Shown piece after piece: positions 23,548 to 32,189 of a stretch of DNA of 41,951 nucleotides. The position numbers were made by a program, and so were the translations under genes. The notes under the pieces are model-generated. The model made no database searches, was not told the origin of the DNA, and worked only from the letters and a program-made list of their open reading frames with translations. Position 1 is the first letter of the stretch; each line of letters starts with the position of its first letter. Origin of the DNA: an uncultured Pirellulaceae bacterium (GTDB lineage: Bacteria; Planctomycetota; Planctomycetia; Pirellulales; Pirellulaceae); the NCBI GenBank assembly GCA_937928555.1, contig CALFWR010000129.1:1-41951 (forward strand), given 5' to 3'.

Positions 23548-24869
23548 GTCAGCCAATACACATCAATGCGAATCAGCTTCCGCAAGGTGGTTTTGCGGGG
23601 GTGCGGGAAGCAGGCCCCGGCACCATCGCGTACGAACGACTGATTATTTTTCTATTCACCTCCCTCATCGCATCGCTTCCCTTTTTCTCAGTCAGGAACC
23701 CTTTGTTGGGTTTTTCGATTCCGCTTTTGGTGTTGCTGGCGATTGCAGCACTGGTTGGCCTGAAGTCAATGCTCACAATGCGAATGCCAATGTCAATTTC
23801 ACTGCTGGACATTGGAATTATTTGCTATTTCGGGGTTATTGTTGCGAGCGTGTCGCTGTTTCAAAATGCAGAAGGCGCCAAGCTGGCGATGGTGAAGACG
23901 GGCATCTACATCGGCATCTATGCGTGTCTAAAAATGACACTCAGAGAAATCACGGTCGAACAAATAGGTATCGCAGCTCGAAACGGCGTGATGACAGGAA
24001 CGATTTTGTTTTTTGTGGTCGCGTTGGGGTGTCTTCTGGCTACAGGGAAATTGCAACTGCTCCTGCAGGGCTTTAACTACCATGCCGTAACACGTAACAC
24101 GTTCCTTGCGATCGATTCGATTTTGGGAAGCGGTCAGCCGGACGATTTCGAAGGGCGGGACGTAATGCGAAACGCTGTCGCGGAAGCGTTCACGTTCTAC
24201 TTTCTGTGTACAACAGTGTTTCAGTTCAGAAATCCAATGACCAACATTTTCCTGTTGGCGATGAACGTGATTTTCGTGGTCTGCACCTTTTCCAGACGGG
24301 CATTTTATGCAATTGCCATCGTGGTGTTTGGAGGCTCTTCCCGCGATTTAATAGGGTTCAAGCGAGCGATTTCCCTGTTGCTTTTGGTTGGAAGCGTTGT
24401 CGTAACTGCATTGTTCCTTGAAGAGAACGCGAGTGATAGTCGATTGGGCGATTTTTCTGACGGCGGCCGTTATCAGCAGTATTACGATGCAATCGAACAG
24501 TTCGATAGCTCTCCAATTTTTGGGATTGGATTTGGGGCAAAGCTGGATCGGGGCTCTTACGTTCACAACTTCGTGTTCGGCAGCGCCGCGATGATGGGTA
24601 TATTCGGTCTGCTGGTAGCTCTGTTCATCTATTCTTCGACAATCATTTTGTTCCTAGCAGGCTTGCTTCGACCGCGACCGTACAACACCGCCGTATTCTT
24701 GGTCATTCCGATTCTGGGAATGACCGTTGGAGCTACATTTGAAGGATTGTTCACAGTCACCAGTTGGGTTGCGATCGCGGTGTTTTTGGTATGTGAAGAG
24801 AAGCAAACCGAGTCCGGTGAAGGCGACGATTCTCATATGACTGCTGCGTCAGGTAGCTTCAATGCATAA
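23544..24869 (+). CDS. wzy: O-antigen ligase/polymerase-like membrane protein (Wzy-type)
   Basis: A 441-residue protein with about ten to twelve hydrophobic helices. A large periplasmic-type loop (about residues 300-350) contains GRYQQYYDAIEQFDSSPIFGIGFG and SYVHNFVFG, the R-x-x-x-x-x-A...P-x-x-G-x-G and H-N-x-x-x pattern of the Wzy/WaaL superfamily, in which Arg and His act in glycan transfer. It is the probable polymerase for lipid-linked repeat units made by this locus. Ligase and polymerase roles cannot be split from sequence alone; the adjacent Wzx-like flippase favours polymerase. It overlaps the preceding gene by ATGA and the next by eight bases. Confidence 0.78.
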   Translation: MSQPIHINANQLPQGGFAGVREAGPGTIAYERLIIFLFTSLIASLPFFSVRNPLLGFSIPLLVLLAIAALVGLKSMLTMRMPMSISLLDIGIICYFGVIVASVSLFQNAEGAKLAMVKTGIYIGIYACLKMTLREITVEQIGIAARNGVMTGTILFFVVALGCLLATGKLQLLLQGFNYHAVTRNTFLAIDSILGSGQPDDFEGRDVMRNAVAEAFTFYFLCTTVFQFRNPMTNIFLLAMNVIFVVCTFSRRAFYAIAIVVFGGSSRDLIGFKRAISLLLLVGSVVVTALFLEENASDSRLGDFSDGGRYQQYYDAIEQFDSSPIFGIGFGAKLDRGSYVHNFVFGSAAMMGIFGLLVALFIYSSTIILFLAGLLRPRPYNTAVFLVIPILGMTVGATFEGLFTVTSWVAIAVFLVCEEKQTESGEGDDSHMTAASGSFNA

Positions 24870-26175
24870 ACAGTACGGTTCGATGCTGTTGATCAAAGCG
24901 TCTGCGGCAGTTTTGATGTTTGCCTCGCAGGTCATGCCGGCATGGTGTTTGGGAATCGATCAGTTCGGCGATTTTCAGTATCTTTGCTCTGTGCTTGTCG
25001 TCCTTGGCTTTGTCGTCGCTTGGGGAACTGACCGCTACTGTTTGAAGGAATTTTCACTCGGCAGACGCGAGCAAACAACATCCAAAGTCGCGGACAATTC
25101 CTCAGACCATAAATCGGGAAACATACTGTTCGCAGCCTACGCCATTATCGTCATCAATACAGTTTTGGCCTGCGTCGCGCTGCCCCTTTACCTCCATTAC
25201 AATATGGAAGGCGGCATGACGAAATCACTGTTGGCTGTGTGCCTGTTTCTGCTGTTCTTCAGGACGATTGCACAAGTCACCGCTTCGATCACAAAAGGTC
25301 TGGACAGGGTTATTGAGTCAGAATTGGTGTTTAGTGTTTTACGGCCTTTGCTGTTCGTTTTTCCAATGGCAGTTTTCTATCTTACGGCTACGAGTATTTC
25401 GCTTGACGCGGTAATGCTCCTTTTTGCATTTTCTTTCCTGGTGGTCTCTGTTGTTCTTTGGATCGTCAATGCAAAAACGAATCCGGATCTGAAACTCAAG
25501 CCTCAGCTGAAGGAAATTCCCGTCGTCTACAAGCTGTCGTTTTTCTTTTTCCTTGTGGGCGTCGGTTTGCCATTGATGGCCAACATCAACACAATTGAGC
25601 TTGGTAATATTCGCTCTTCGAAAGAAGTCGCGTTGTTTGCGGCTGCCGCCAAATTGGTGGGGCTGGTTCTGTTGGCGCTGGTGTCCGCAAATCTGCTGAT
25701 CGCACCCAAGTTATCGCCACTGTTTTACAATGGAGAAATCTCCGAAATGCGAAACCTGATTCGCAGTAACAACGCGTTTGTGCTAACGCTGACCGGCATT
25801 CCCGTGGTGTTAATTGTGCTGTGCGCCGAGCAGGCACTGGGGGTGTTTGGCGCGAAGTACATTGCAGCCGCTCCCCTGTTGCGAACGCTGGTCATCGGGC
25901 AAGCGTTCAGCGTCCTGTGCGGGCCGGTAATTTTGACCGCCACGATGATCGGTCTGCAGAAGCACACGGCTGCTGTTGTGCTGGGAAGCTGTGCCGTCAA
26001 CTGGTTGCTTTGCGCATGGTTGATACCGGAGTACGGTTCCATGGGAGCCGTATATGCGAGCGTCATCGGCAACATCCTGATCAACGGTGTGTTGGCAATC
26101 ATTATCTACGTTCGAGTTGGTTTGAATGTCACAATGTCCAATCTATTGATCGCTACCGAGCAGAGCGTTGGATAA
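24862..26175 (+). CDS. wzx: Wzx-type polysaccharide flippase
   Basis: A 437-residue protein with about twelve hydrophobic helices and few long loops, in the MATE-like polysaccharide transporter pattern. Typical elements are the early FGDFQYLCSVLVVLGFVVAWG segment, NINTIELGNIRSSKEVALFAAAAKLV in the middle helices, and VFGAKYIAAAPLLRTLVIGQAF near helix 9-10. Wzx proteins move undecaprenyl-PP-linked oligosaccharides to the outer face of the inner membrane. Its position directly after the polymerase and before glycosyltransferases fits. Start overlaps the wzy-like stop by eight bases. Confidence 0.83.
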   Translation: MHKQYGSMLLIKASAAVLMFASQVMPAWCLGIDQFGDFQYLCSVLVVLGFVVAWGTDRYCLKEFSLGRREQTTSKVADNSSDHKSGNILFAAYAIIVINTVLACVALPLYLHYNMEGGMTKSLLAVCLFLLFFRTIAQVTASITKGLDRVIESELVFSVLRPLLFVFPMAVFYLTATSISLDAVMLLFAFSFLVVSVVLWIVNAKTNPDLKLKPQLKEIPVVYKLSFFFFLVGVGLPLMANINTIELGNIRSSKEVALFAAAAKLVGLVLLALVSANLLIAPKLSPLFYNGEISEMRNLIRSNNAFVLTLTGIPVVLIVLCAEQALGVFGAKYIAAAPLLRTLVIGQAFSVLCGPVILTATMIGLQKHTAAVVLGSCAVNWLLCAWLIPEYGSMGAVYASVIGNILINGVLAIIIYVRVGLNVTMSNLLIATEQSVG

Positions 26176-27136
26176 TTTGACAAAAATCGAAAACAGGCTG
26201 TTCCTGATTGTTGGCTGCGGACGATCCGGCACCACGTTGTTAAAGACAATATTCAATGCTCATCCTGAAATTTCAATTCCGCATGAGACTTTCTTTTTCA
26301 ATGGAATCGCGCGAGACGAATCGAAGTGCCAACTGAATTGCGAACAAAGGATTTCACTGATCTCAAGAAAGTGGTGGATTCGGTCAATGGGTGTTGGCCA
26401 AGATCAACTCAAGCAAAATCTTGGAGCCCGTGCACCATCTTGGCGAAATCTGTTTTTGTCTCTACTTGAATCAGCGTCTGACAAGGAAGCTCCGAGGTAT
26501 TTTGGCGAAAAAACCGTTGCCAACATTCGGTTTGCAGAGCAGCTTTTGGAGGAGTATCCGAAGTGTCGCGTCGTGCAGATTGTTCGCGATCCTCGTGCTG
26601 CATTTTTATCGTTCAGGTCAGCCAAAGTTGGCACGAATTGTGTGGCTCCACTGATTCGCGACTGGCAATTTGCAATATCTGTGGATCGGCGTCTGGACGG
26701 CCATCCGCGGTATCAATCGATCAGGTTCGAGGACCTAATCACCGATACCGAGCCAACGATGAGGAAAGTTTGTGGTCGACTCGAGATCCCATTTCACCCT
26801 CATATGTTGAAGTTTTATGAACGCGCCGAAAAAGGTTTTTCGTCCGTGCAGGAGCATCACGCCAATACGACGAAACCTATCTTTACGTCTGGTCTTTCCA
26901 AGTGGAAATCAGAGTTATCTGCGAATCATATTGGCATGATTGAACACTTCCTTGGCCCAGTGATGGTAGAAAATGGCTATGAGTTGACCGGTGCGAGGGT
27001 TTCGTGGCCGCAATTCAGGTTGCTGCTGTCTTCGTTCGCTGATGGCGTCTGGAAATGGTGTGTCGGTCGGCCTCGCGCACAAATTAAAAGGTTCAGGGCA
27101 CTGCGAAAGCTGAAAGCTGTCAACGTGAATCCATGA
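26168..27136 (+). CDS. PAPS-dependent sulfotransferase 3
   Basis: A 322-residue sulfotransferase. The 5'-phosphosulfate loop is LIVGCGRSGTTLLKTIF (about residues 13-29) and the 3'-phosphate site is QIVRDPRAAFLSFRS (about 139-153). The RSGTT-type loop followed by HPEISIPHE is common in the Sulfotransfer_3-like subgroup. It differs from the two sulfotransferases upstream, which have MKCATTT and PKSGTTW loops. The C-terminal 50 residues are basic. Start is TTG at 26168, overlapping the flippase stop by eight bases; the stop overlaps the next gene by ATGA. Substrate inferred to be the same glycan. Confidence 0.85.
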   Translation: MDNLTKIENRLFLIVGCGRSGTTLLKTIFNAHPEISIPHETFFFNGIARDESKCQLNCEQRISLISRKWWIRSMGVGQDQLKQNLGARAPSWRNLFLSLLESASDKEAPRYFGEKTVANIRFAEQLLEEYPKCRVVQIVRDPRAAFLSFRSAKVGTNCVAPLIRDWQFAISVDRRLDGHPRYQSIRFEDLITDTEPTMRKVCGRLEIPFHPHMLKFYERAEKGFSSVQEHHANTTKPIFTSGLSKWKSELSANHIGMIEHFLGPVMVENGYELTGARVSWPQFRLLLSSFADGVWKWCVGRPRAQIKRFRALRKLKAVNVNP

Positions 27137-28281
27137 ATCGGGTGTCACGCAAAAAATCAGGAATACATGTCGTTTTCAATGCCGTTTCAACGCATCCCGG
27201 AGGTGGGTTGACGGTGTTGTTGGGAATGTTGAAAGGGCTCGCTTCCCAGGACCAGGTTGACATTCGTGCGACGGTTATCTGTTCAGCCGAAGCAACGCGG
27301 AAAGCTATCGCGGATCAGGGAATTGCAGAAGTTAAGCAACCGCTTGTCAACGGGTCGGCGATCAAGCGACAACTATGGGTCAATACGAAACTTGCCGGCT
27401 GTGTCCACGATCTGAAAGCGGACATTGTTCTGTCCATCAATCAGTTTGTGAGCAAGATCAAGTGTCCGCAAATTGTCTACCACTTAAACGTGCTGCGATT
27501 CATGCCGGTTCAGCCTGACGGGTCGATGCTGCAAAAAGCTGCGGAATACCTGAGAAACTACAGCGCTGTTCAAGCTTTGAAAAAAGCCGATGCGAACGTT
27601 TTCGAATCTGCCTTTATCAAGACCTGTGCCGATTCCATCCATGATCGACAAAATCCTCTGGATCAGGTTATTTACATCGGCTTGCCGGATGATTTAGTTA
27701 CTGCCGAGCAGAAAGAAACCAATTTCAACCCCGGGCAGTTGTTCACAATTACCAGCCCTTGCCCGCACAAAGACAATACGACTTTGATACGCATGGTTGC
27801 CGAGCTGGTGAAGATTCGACCTGACGTCAATTGGCAGCTCAAGATCGCTGCTGGCTTTGGCGATTGGTGGGCTCCCTACAAGGAACTGGCAAAATCTCTT
27901 GACGTGTTCGATCGAATCGAGTGGCTGGGCTTTATCGATCAACAGCAACTTACGAATCATCTTAGTGAGTCGCTTTGTTTAGTCTCAACGAGCAGGATTG
28001 AATCCTTTTGCATGGTTGCAATGGAATCGATGGCTCGAGCCTGCCCGCCCATCGTCGCAGATTGCTCGTCGATGCCTGAAAGCGTCGGTGATGCAGGACT
28101 GCTGGCAGTTGCCGGTAGTCACAAAGATTTTGCCGATCGCGTTATTGGGCTGCACGACTCTCCCGAATTACGCAAGCAGTACGTGACGCGGGGGTTTGAG
28201 CGTATCAAGCTTTTTCGGTGGAACACCTGCGGCGAACAGTTCGCAACGCTTTTCTCCCACCTGTGTCATGTTGAGTCCTGA
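27133..28281 (+). CDS. family 4 glycosyltransferase
   Basis: A 382-residue GT-B glycosyltransferase. The N-terminal domain begins IHVVFNAVSTHPGGGLTVLLG, with the glycine-rich acceptor-side loop. The C-terminal nucleotide-sugar domain ends with STSRIESFCMVAMESMARACPPIVADCSSMPESVGDAGLL, where ESFCMVAME is the E-x7-E motif of GT4. It probably adds one sugar of the repeat unit on undecaprenyl-PP. Donor not determinable. It overlaps the sulfotransferase upstream by ATGA. Confidence 0.87.
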   Translation: MNRVSRKKSGIHVVFNAVSTHPGGGLTVLLGMLKGLASQDQVDIRATVICSAEATRKAIADQGIAEVKQPLVNGSAIKRQLWVNTKLAGCVHDLKADIVLSINQFVSKIKCPQIVYHLNVLRFMPVQPDGSMLQKAAEYLRNYSAVQALKKADANVFESAFIKTCADSIHDRQNPLDQVIYIGLPDDLVTAEQKETNFNPGQLFTITSPCPHKDNTTLIRMVAELVKIRPDVNWQLKIAAGFGDWWAPYKELAKSLDVFDRIEWLGFIDQQQLTNHLSESLCLVSTSRIESFCMVAMESMARACPPIVADCSSMPESVGDAGLLAVAGSHKDFADRVIGLHDSPELRKQYVTRGFERIKLFRWNTCGEQFATLFSHLCHVES

Positions 28282-28306
28282 AACCTTTTATCCGGAATCT
28301 GTCGCG

Positions 28307-29458
28307 ATGCCCAACAGCCCGACCCAAAAAAGAATCTTTCTGTCGCCGCCTCACATGTCAGGCACTGAACTTGAGTATGTCAAACAGGCATTTGAAAGCA
28401 ACTATATCGCCCCAGTAGGCCCGCAGCTAAAACAGTTCGAGCACGTCTTCAGAGAAATCACCGGTTTCGAACATTGCCTTGCCGTTTGCAACGGTACCAG
28501 CGCGATCCATCTTGCAATGCGTTCACTTGGTGTTGAGGCGGGTGACAAAGTGCTTGCCTCGACTCTCACTTTTGTTGGAAGTGTTAGCCCTGTAATTTTC
28601 CAAAATGCTGAAATTGTGTTTATCGACAGTGACCGACACACCTGGAATATGGACCCCAATATTCTGGAAGAGGAGTTAAAACGTCTGGCTGTTGCCGGAG
28701 ACCTTCCCAAAGCAGTTCTTCCAACAGAACTCTACGGTCAGGCCTGTGACCTAGACCAAATCGTAAAAATCTGTGACCAGTACGAAGTCCCAGTCGTGTG
28801 TGACAGTGCCGAATCACTGGGAGCTCACTACAGGGGGCGTTCGGTCGGGAGAGACGCACAGGCGGCAGTGTTCTCTTTCAATGGAAATAAAATCATTACC
28901 ACGTCCAGTGGAGGAATGTTGGCAAGTGACGATGCAGACTTGATCGAACACTGTCGCTACCTTGCGACTCAGGCACGCCAACCCGTTCGCCACTATGAAC
29001 ACCATGACGTTGGTTACAACTACCGGATGAGCAATGTGCTGGCTGCAATTGGCATCGGGCAAATGGAGGCTCTCGCTGATCGCGTTAATCGGAAGCGAGA
29101 AGTGTTTGCGGAGTATCAGCAAAGAATCGGTGATCTGCCCGGCTGGACGTTTATGGCGGAAGCGAAGTATGGTCGGTGTAACCGGTGGCTTACCGTGGCG
29201 ACGATCGATCCGGAATTATTCGGTGCCACACACGAGGACGTGATCGTGGCTTTGGAAGCGGAAAATATCGAATCCCGACCCGTTTGGAAGCCACTGCATT
29301 TGCAAAAGGCATTTTCCCAATTCCGTGTTGTCGGCGGGGAAGTATCGACAAGCCTGTTTGATTGCGGCATCTGTTTGCCCAGCGGCACGGCGATGGACTC
29401 TGCGGATCTGGACCGCGTTTGCAAGACAATTCGATCTGTTGGAAACACCAGCCGATAA
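28307..29458 (+). CDS. pglE: PglE-type UDP-4-keto-sugar aminotransferase
   Basis: A 383-residue DegT/DnrJ/EryC1 aminotransferase. The opening KRIFLSPPHMSGTELEYV...NYIAP and the PLP-lysine stretch SFNGNKIITTSSGGML match PglE, which aminates C4 of the PglF product using glutamate. GTSAIHLAMRSLGVEAGDKVL and CDSAESLGAHYRG hold further cofactor contacts. ATG at 28307 gives the usual family N-terminus 26 bp after the preceding stop. ATG at 28268 would overlap the previous gene and add 13 residues. Together with PglF, PglD and PglC it forms a full diacetylbacillosamine set. Confidence 0.9.
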   Translation: MPNSPTQKRIFLSPPHMSGTELEYVKQAFESNYIAPVGPQLKQFEHVFREITGFEHCLAVCNGTSAIHLAMRSLGVEAGDKVLASTLTFVGSVSPVIFQNAEIVFIDSDRHTWNMDPNILEEELKRLAVAGDLPKAVLPTELYGQACDLDQIVKICDQYEVPVVCDSAESLGAHYRGRSVGRDAQAAVFSFNGNKIITTSSGGMLASDDADLIEHCRYLATQARQPVRHYEHHDVGYNYRMSNVLAAIGIGQMEALADRVNRKREVFAEYQQRIGDLPGWTFMAEAKYGRCNRWLTVATIDPELFGATHEDVIVALEAENIESRPVWKPLHLQKAFSQFRVVGGEVSTSLFDCGICLPSGTAMDSADLDRVCKTIRSVGNTSR

Positions 29459-29483
29459 TATTTCTCCAACGGTCGCAGTAAAA

Positions 29484-30746
29484 ATGAATATTCTCTTCGT
29501 CATGCTCATTTACGATGACCCTAAAAGCGGTCGAGGATTTTACACAGACCTCGTGCAGAAGATCAATTCGACCGAACACGATGTGACCGTGATCGCGCCG
29601 AGCGTTGATGGATTTGTTGGCATGCGACAGGAAAACGGCGTAACTGTTATTCGGGCAAAAACCGGAAAACTGTTTGAAGTTCACAAAGTTGTCAAAGGGA
29701 TCAACAACCTGCTTCTGCCGTCTGCTTTTCAGAAAGCCCTAGACAAACACATTAAAGACACGTCTTTTGACTGGATCGTGTCTCCGACGCCGCCGATCAC
29801 GTTGGCTCCATTGATCGCGAAATTGAAAAAGCGATATCGCTGCCGGTCGTATTTGATATTGCGAGACATCTTTCCGCAAAATGCACGCGACCTTGGTTTG
29901 ATCAACAATTCAATGATATTCAATTTCTTTCGGCGCAAAGAGAAACGAATGTATGGAATCTCGGACATTATTGGATGTATGTCGCAGGGCAATGTTGATT
30001 ATGTCCGAAATCACAACCCGGAACTCGATCCCGGGAAAGTTACGATTCTTTACAACTGGATCGGATTTGAGCAAAGCGAGCCTGAGCTCACAGAGACTCG
30101 TCAGCAGTTGCGAACGCGATTTGAAATCCAGGACAAATTCGTTGCCTTATTCGGTGGAAACCTTGGAAAGCCCCAGGGGATCGATGCCATTTTGGATTTG
30201 GCTGATACCGTCAAGAAAACTCACCCCGACATTCTGTTCATGTTGATGGGAAACGGCACGGAGCGCAATCACATCCAGAACGTCATCAAACAAAAGTGTT
30301 TGGACAATGTGCAACTTCGTCCCTTTCTTCCTCGAAACGATTACCTGAAACTTGCATCGGTGTGTGACCTTGGTTTAGTGAACCTGAGCAAAGTTTCTAC
30401 AACTCCCAATATTCCATTGCGGACATTTGCGTATTGGGCCAGCGAACTTCCCGTGCTTGCTTCACTCGATGCAGCGACAGATATTGGAAAAATTATCGAC
30501 CGAGCCAAGGGAGGCCTGTGGTCGTTGACTGGCGATTTGGAATCCTATCGTGCAAACTTGCTGGCGTTGTACGACAACGATGAAGGTCGTGTGCAGATGG
30601 GAAAAAATGGAAAACAGGCTGTGGTGACACATTATGAAACTAAAATTATTGCTGGCCGGTTTATTGATCAGCTAATGGAGTTCGACGAAACAGGATCGGT
30701 AACCACAATTCAAAGCCAACCCGCAGGTAAACCTGTCGATGTCTGA
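29484..30746 (+). CDS. WbuB-like family 4 glycosyltransferase
   Basis: A 420-residue GT-B enzyme. It begins MNILFVMLIYDDPKSGRGFYTDLVQ and has the pattern SYLILRDIFPQNARDLGLI typical of WbuB-like aminodeoxy-sugar transferases. The C-terminal domain has FVALFGGNLGKPQGIDAIL and NIPLRTFAYWASELPVLASLD in place of the usual E-x7-E region. WbuB homologues transfer L-FucNAc. A UDP-L-aminodeoxysugar pathway (32190-34166 and 35483-36610) follows in the same locus, so this is the likely consumer. The start at 29484 is chosen since the longer frame overlaps pglE. It overlaps pglD by eight bases. Confidence 0.8.
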   Translation: MNILFVMLIYDDPKSGRGFYTDLVQKINSTEHDVTVIAPSVDGFVGMRQENGVTVIRAKTGKLFEVHKVVKGINNLLLPSAFQKALDKHIKDTSFDWIVSPTPPITLAPLIAKLKKRYRCRSYLILRDIFPQNARDLGLINNSMIFNFFRRKEKRMYGISDIIGCMSQGNVDYVRNHNPELDPGKVTILYNWIGFEQSEPELTETRQQLRTRFEIQDKFVALFGGNLGKPQGIDAILDLADTVKKTHPDILFMLMGNGTERNHIQNVIKQKCLDNVQLRPFLPRNDYLKLASVCDLGLVNLSKVSTTPNIPLRTFAYWASELPVLASLDAATDIGKIIDRAKGGLWSLTGDLESYRANLLALYDNDEGRVQMGKNGKQAVVTHYETKIIAGRFIDQLMEFDETGSVTTIQSQPAGKPVDV

Positions 30747-31362
30747 TGGAATCTGGATCTATGGTGCCGCCGGGCATGCCAAGGTGATCATTCAGGCGAT
30801 CCTTTCGTCGGGTCAGTCCGTTGGTGGAGTCGTCGACGACAACCCGGATCTGATGGGTGCCAGAATAATCGGGTTTGAAATTCAACCTGTTTCGAGTATT
30901 CCAGATTCGGTTCCGCTGGTGATTGCGATTGGGAACAATCAGGTTCGAAAGCAAATTGTTGATCGCTTTGACTCTCAGCAGGGCAAGCAAAGATGGCCAA
31001 CGATCGTGCATCCCACCGCTATCGTTGACTCAACGGTAAAGCTTGGTGCAGGAACTGTCGTCATGGCGGGTGCCGTGCTTCAAGCAGACACGGTCATTGG
31101 TGACCACTCCATCGTGAACACTCGTTCATCGGTAGACCACGATGTTTGTGTCGGCGATTTTTGTCATGTTTGTCCTGGTGCCACGATTGCTGGCCATGTG
31201 TCCATAAACCAACTGGTGATGATTGGAACCGGTGCTAACGTGGTGCCATGCGTGACCATTGACGAAATGGCCATCATTGGAGCCGGAGCTTGTGTTGTTT
31301 CGGATGTACCCGCCAGTTGTGTCGCCATCGGTGTGCCGGCGAGAATAAAAACCAATGGTTAA
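30739..31362 (+). CDS. pglD: PglD/NeuD-type sugar O/N-acetyltransferase
   Basis: A 207-residue protein with an N-terminal Rossmann-like nucleotide-sugar domain (WIYGAAGHAKVI) and a C-terminal left-handed beta-helix made of hexapeptide repeats (from about residue 88: HPTAIVDSTVKLGAGTVVMA). The proposed catalytic His is in SSVDHDVCVG. PglD acetylates the 4-amino group of the PglE product to give UDP-N,N'-diacetylbacillosamine. It overlaps the neighbours on both sides by eight bases, so the Pgl genes are translationally coupled. Confidence 0.9.
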   Translation: MSDGIWIYGAAGHAKVIIQAILSSGQSVGGVVDDNPDLMGARIIGFEIQPVSSIPDSVPLVIAIGNNQVRKQIVDRFDSQQGKQRWPTIVHPTAIVDSTVKLGAGTVVMAGAVLQADTVIGDHSIVNTRSSVDHDVCVGDFCHVCPGATIAGHVSINQLVMIGTGANVVPCVTIDEMAIIGAGACVVSDVPASCVAIGVPARIKTNG

Positions 31363-31966
31363 GCGGATTTTCGACATTATTGTTTCGTCAGCCGTGCTGG
31401 TGCTGGCCTTTCCCGTTATCGTTCTGGTCGCGTTGTCAGTTCGAATTTTCCTCGGAAGTCCGGTACTTTTTCGGCAGCAGCGTCCCGGCTTGCAAGGCAA
31501 GCCGTTCGAGCTTTTGAAGTTTCGATCGATGCGTGACGCGATGGCTCCTGACGGCAGCCCGCTTCCAGATAGCAAACGCTTAACAGACTTTGGAAAATTT
31601 CTACGCAAGTCCAGTCTTGATGAACTGCCAAGCCTGTTGAACATTCTCAAAGGAGAGATGAGTCTTGTCGGTCCGCGTCCGCTGTTGATGCAGTATATGG
31701 AGCTATATTCGCCGGAACAGAACCGTCGGCATGACGTTCGCCCGGGACTGACAGGATGGGCGCAGGTAAACGGCAGGAACGATATTGACTGGCAGGAGAA
31801 GTTTCGCCTGGACGTTGAATACGTAAACAAAAAATCCTTTTGGTTTGATTGCAAAATTCTGTTGTTGACCGTCAAGAAAATGCTCACTGCCGAGGGCGTT
31901 TCCAAAGCGGGCCACTGTACGACCGACGTTTTTACAGGCAATGATTCGAAAAATACAAACATCTAG
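31355..31966 (+). CDS. pglC: PglC-type initiating phosphoglycosyltransferase
   Basis: A 203-residue small monotopic phosphoglycosyltransferase. It has an N-terminal reentrant membrane helix (FDIIVSSAVLVLAFPVIVLV), a KFRSM segment, the catalytic Asp-Glu in KSSLDELPSLLN, and MSLVGPRPL and RPGLTGWAQVNGR. This is the compact PglC form without the large N-terminal part of WbaP. It transfers diNAcBac-1-phosphate to undecaprenyl phosphate, committing the repeat unit. The following 223 bp hold a palindromic repeat and no gene. Confidence 0.93.
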   Translation: MVKRIFDIIVSSAVLVLAFPVIVLVALSVRIFLGSPVLFRQQRPGLQGKPFELLKFRSMRDAMAPDGSPLPDSKRLTDFGKFLRKSSLDELPSLLNILKGEMSLVGPRPLLMQYMELYSPEQNRRHDVRPGLTGWAQVNGRNDIDWQEKFRLDVEYVNKKSFWFDCKILLLTVKKMLTAEGVSKAGHCTTDVFTGNDSKNTNI

Positions 31967-31980
31967 CGCCCTTGTTCTGT

Positions 31981-32055
31981 CCCGGATTAAGAATTGCGTT
32001 CTTAAGCACCACGCCTCTCCGAGTCGTGAAAATTCGACTCCGAGAGTCAAGCTGC
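31981..32055. repeat. second palindromic repeat, uninterrupted copy
   Basis: CCCGGATTAAGAATTGCGTT is followed by CTTAAGCACCACGCCTCTCC and the hairpin CCGAGTCG...CGACTCCGAG. TTAAGAA...TTCTTAA forms a further short palindrome. It matches 2994-3015 joined to 3203-3263, which is split by a MITE copy, and so shows the empty site. Its first nine bases match the MITE terminus (CCCGGATTA), hinting that the two families share ends. It lies between pglC and the fnlA-like gene and could end or attenuate transcription. Confidence 0.65.
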
Positions 32056-32189
32056 GTAACTGACAACCCCAACTCTTGGCTGTATCGGTGCGTTAGACCG
32101 ATATCAAATCACTGGAACTTGAATAGTCACGTTCCTTGCACAACCTTTCAATTTCACTTCCTTCCTTCCTTCAGTTTCGTACGACATTC

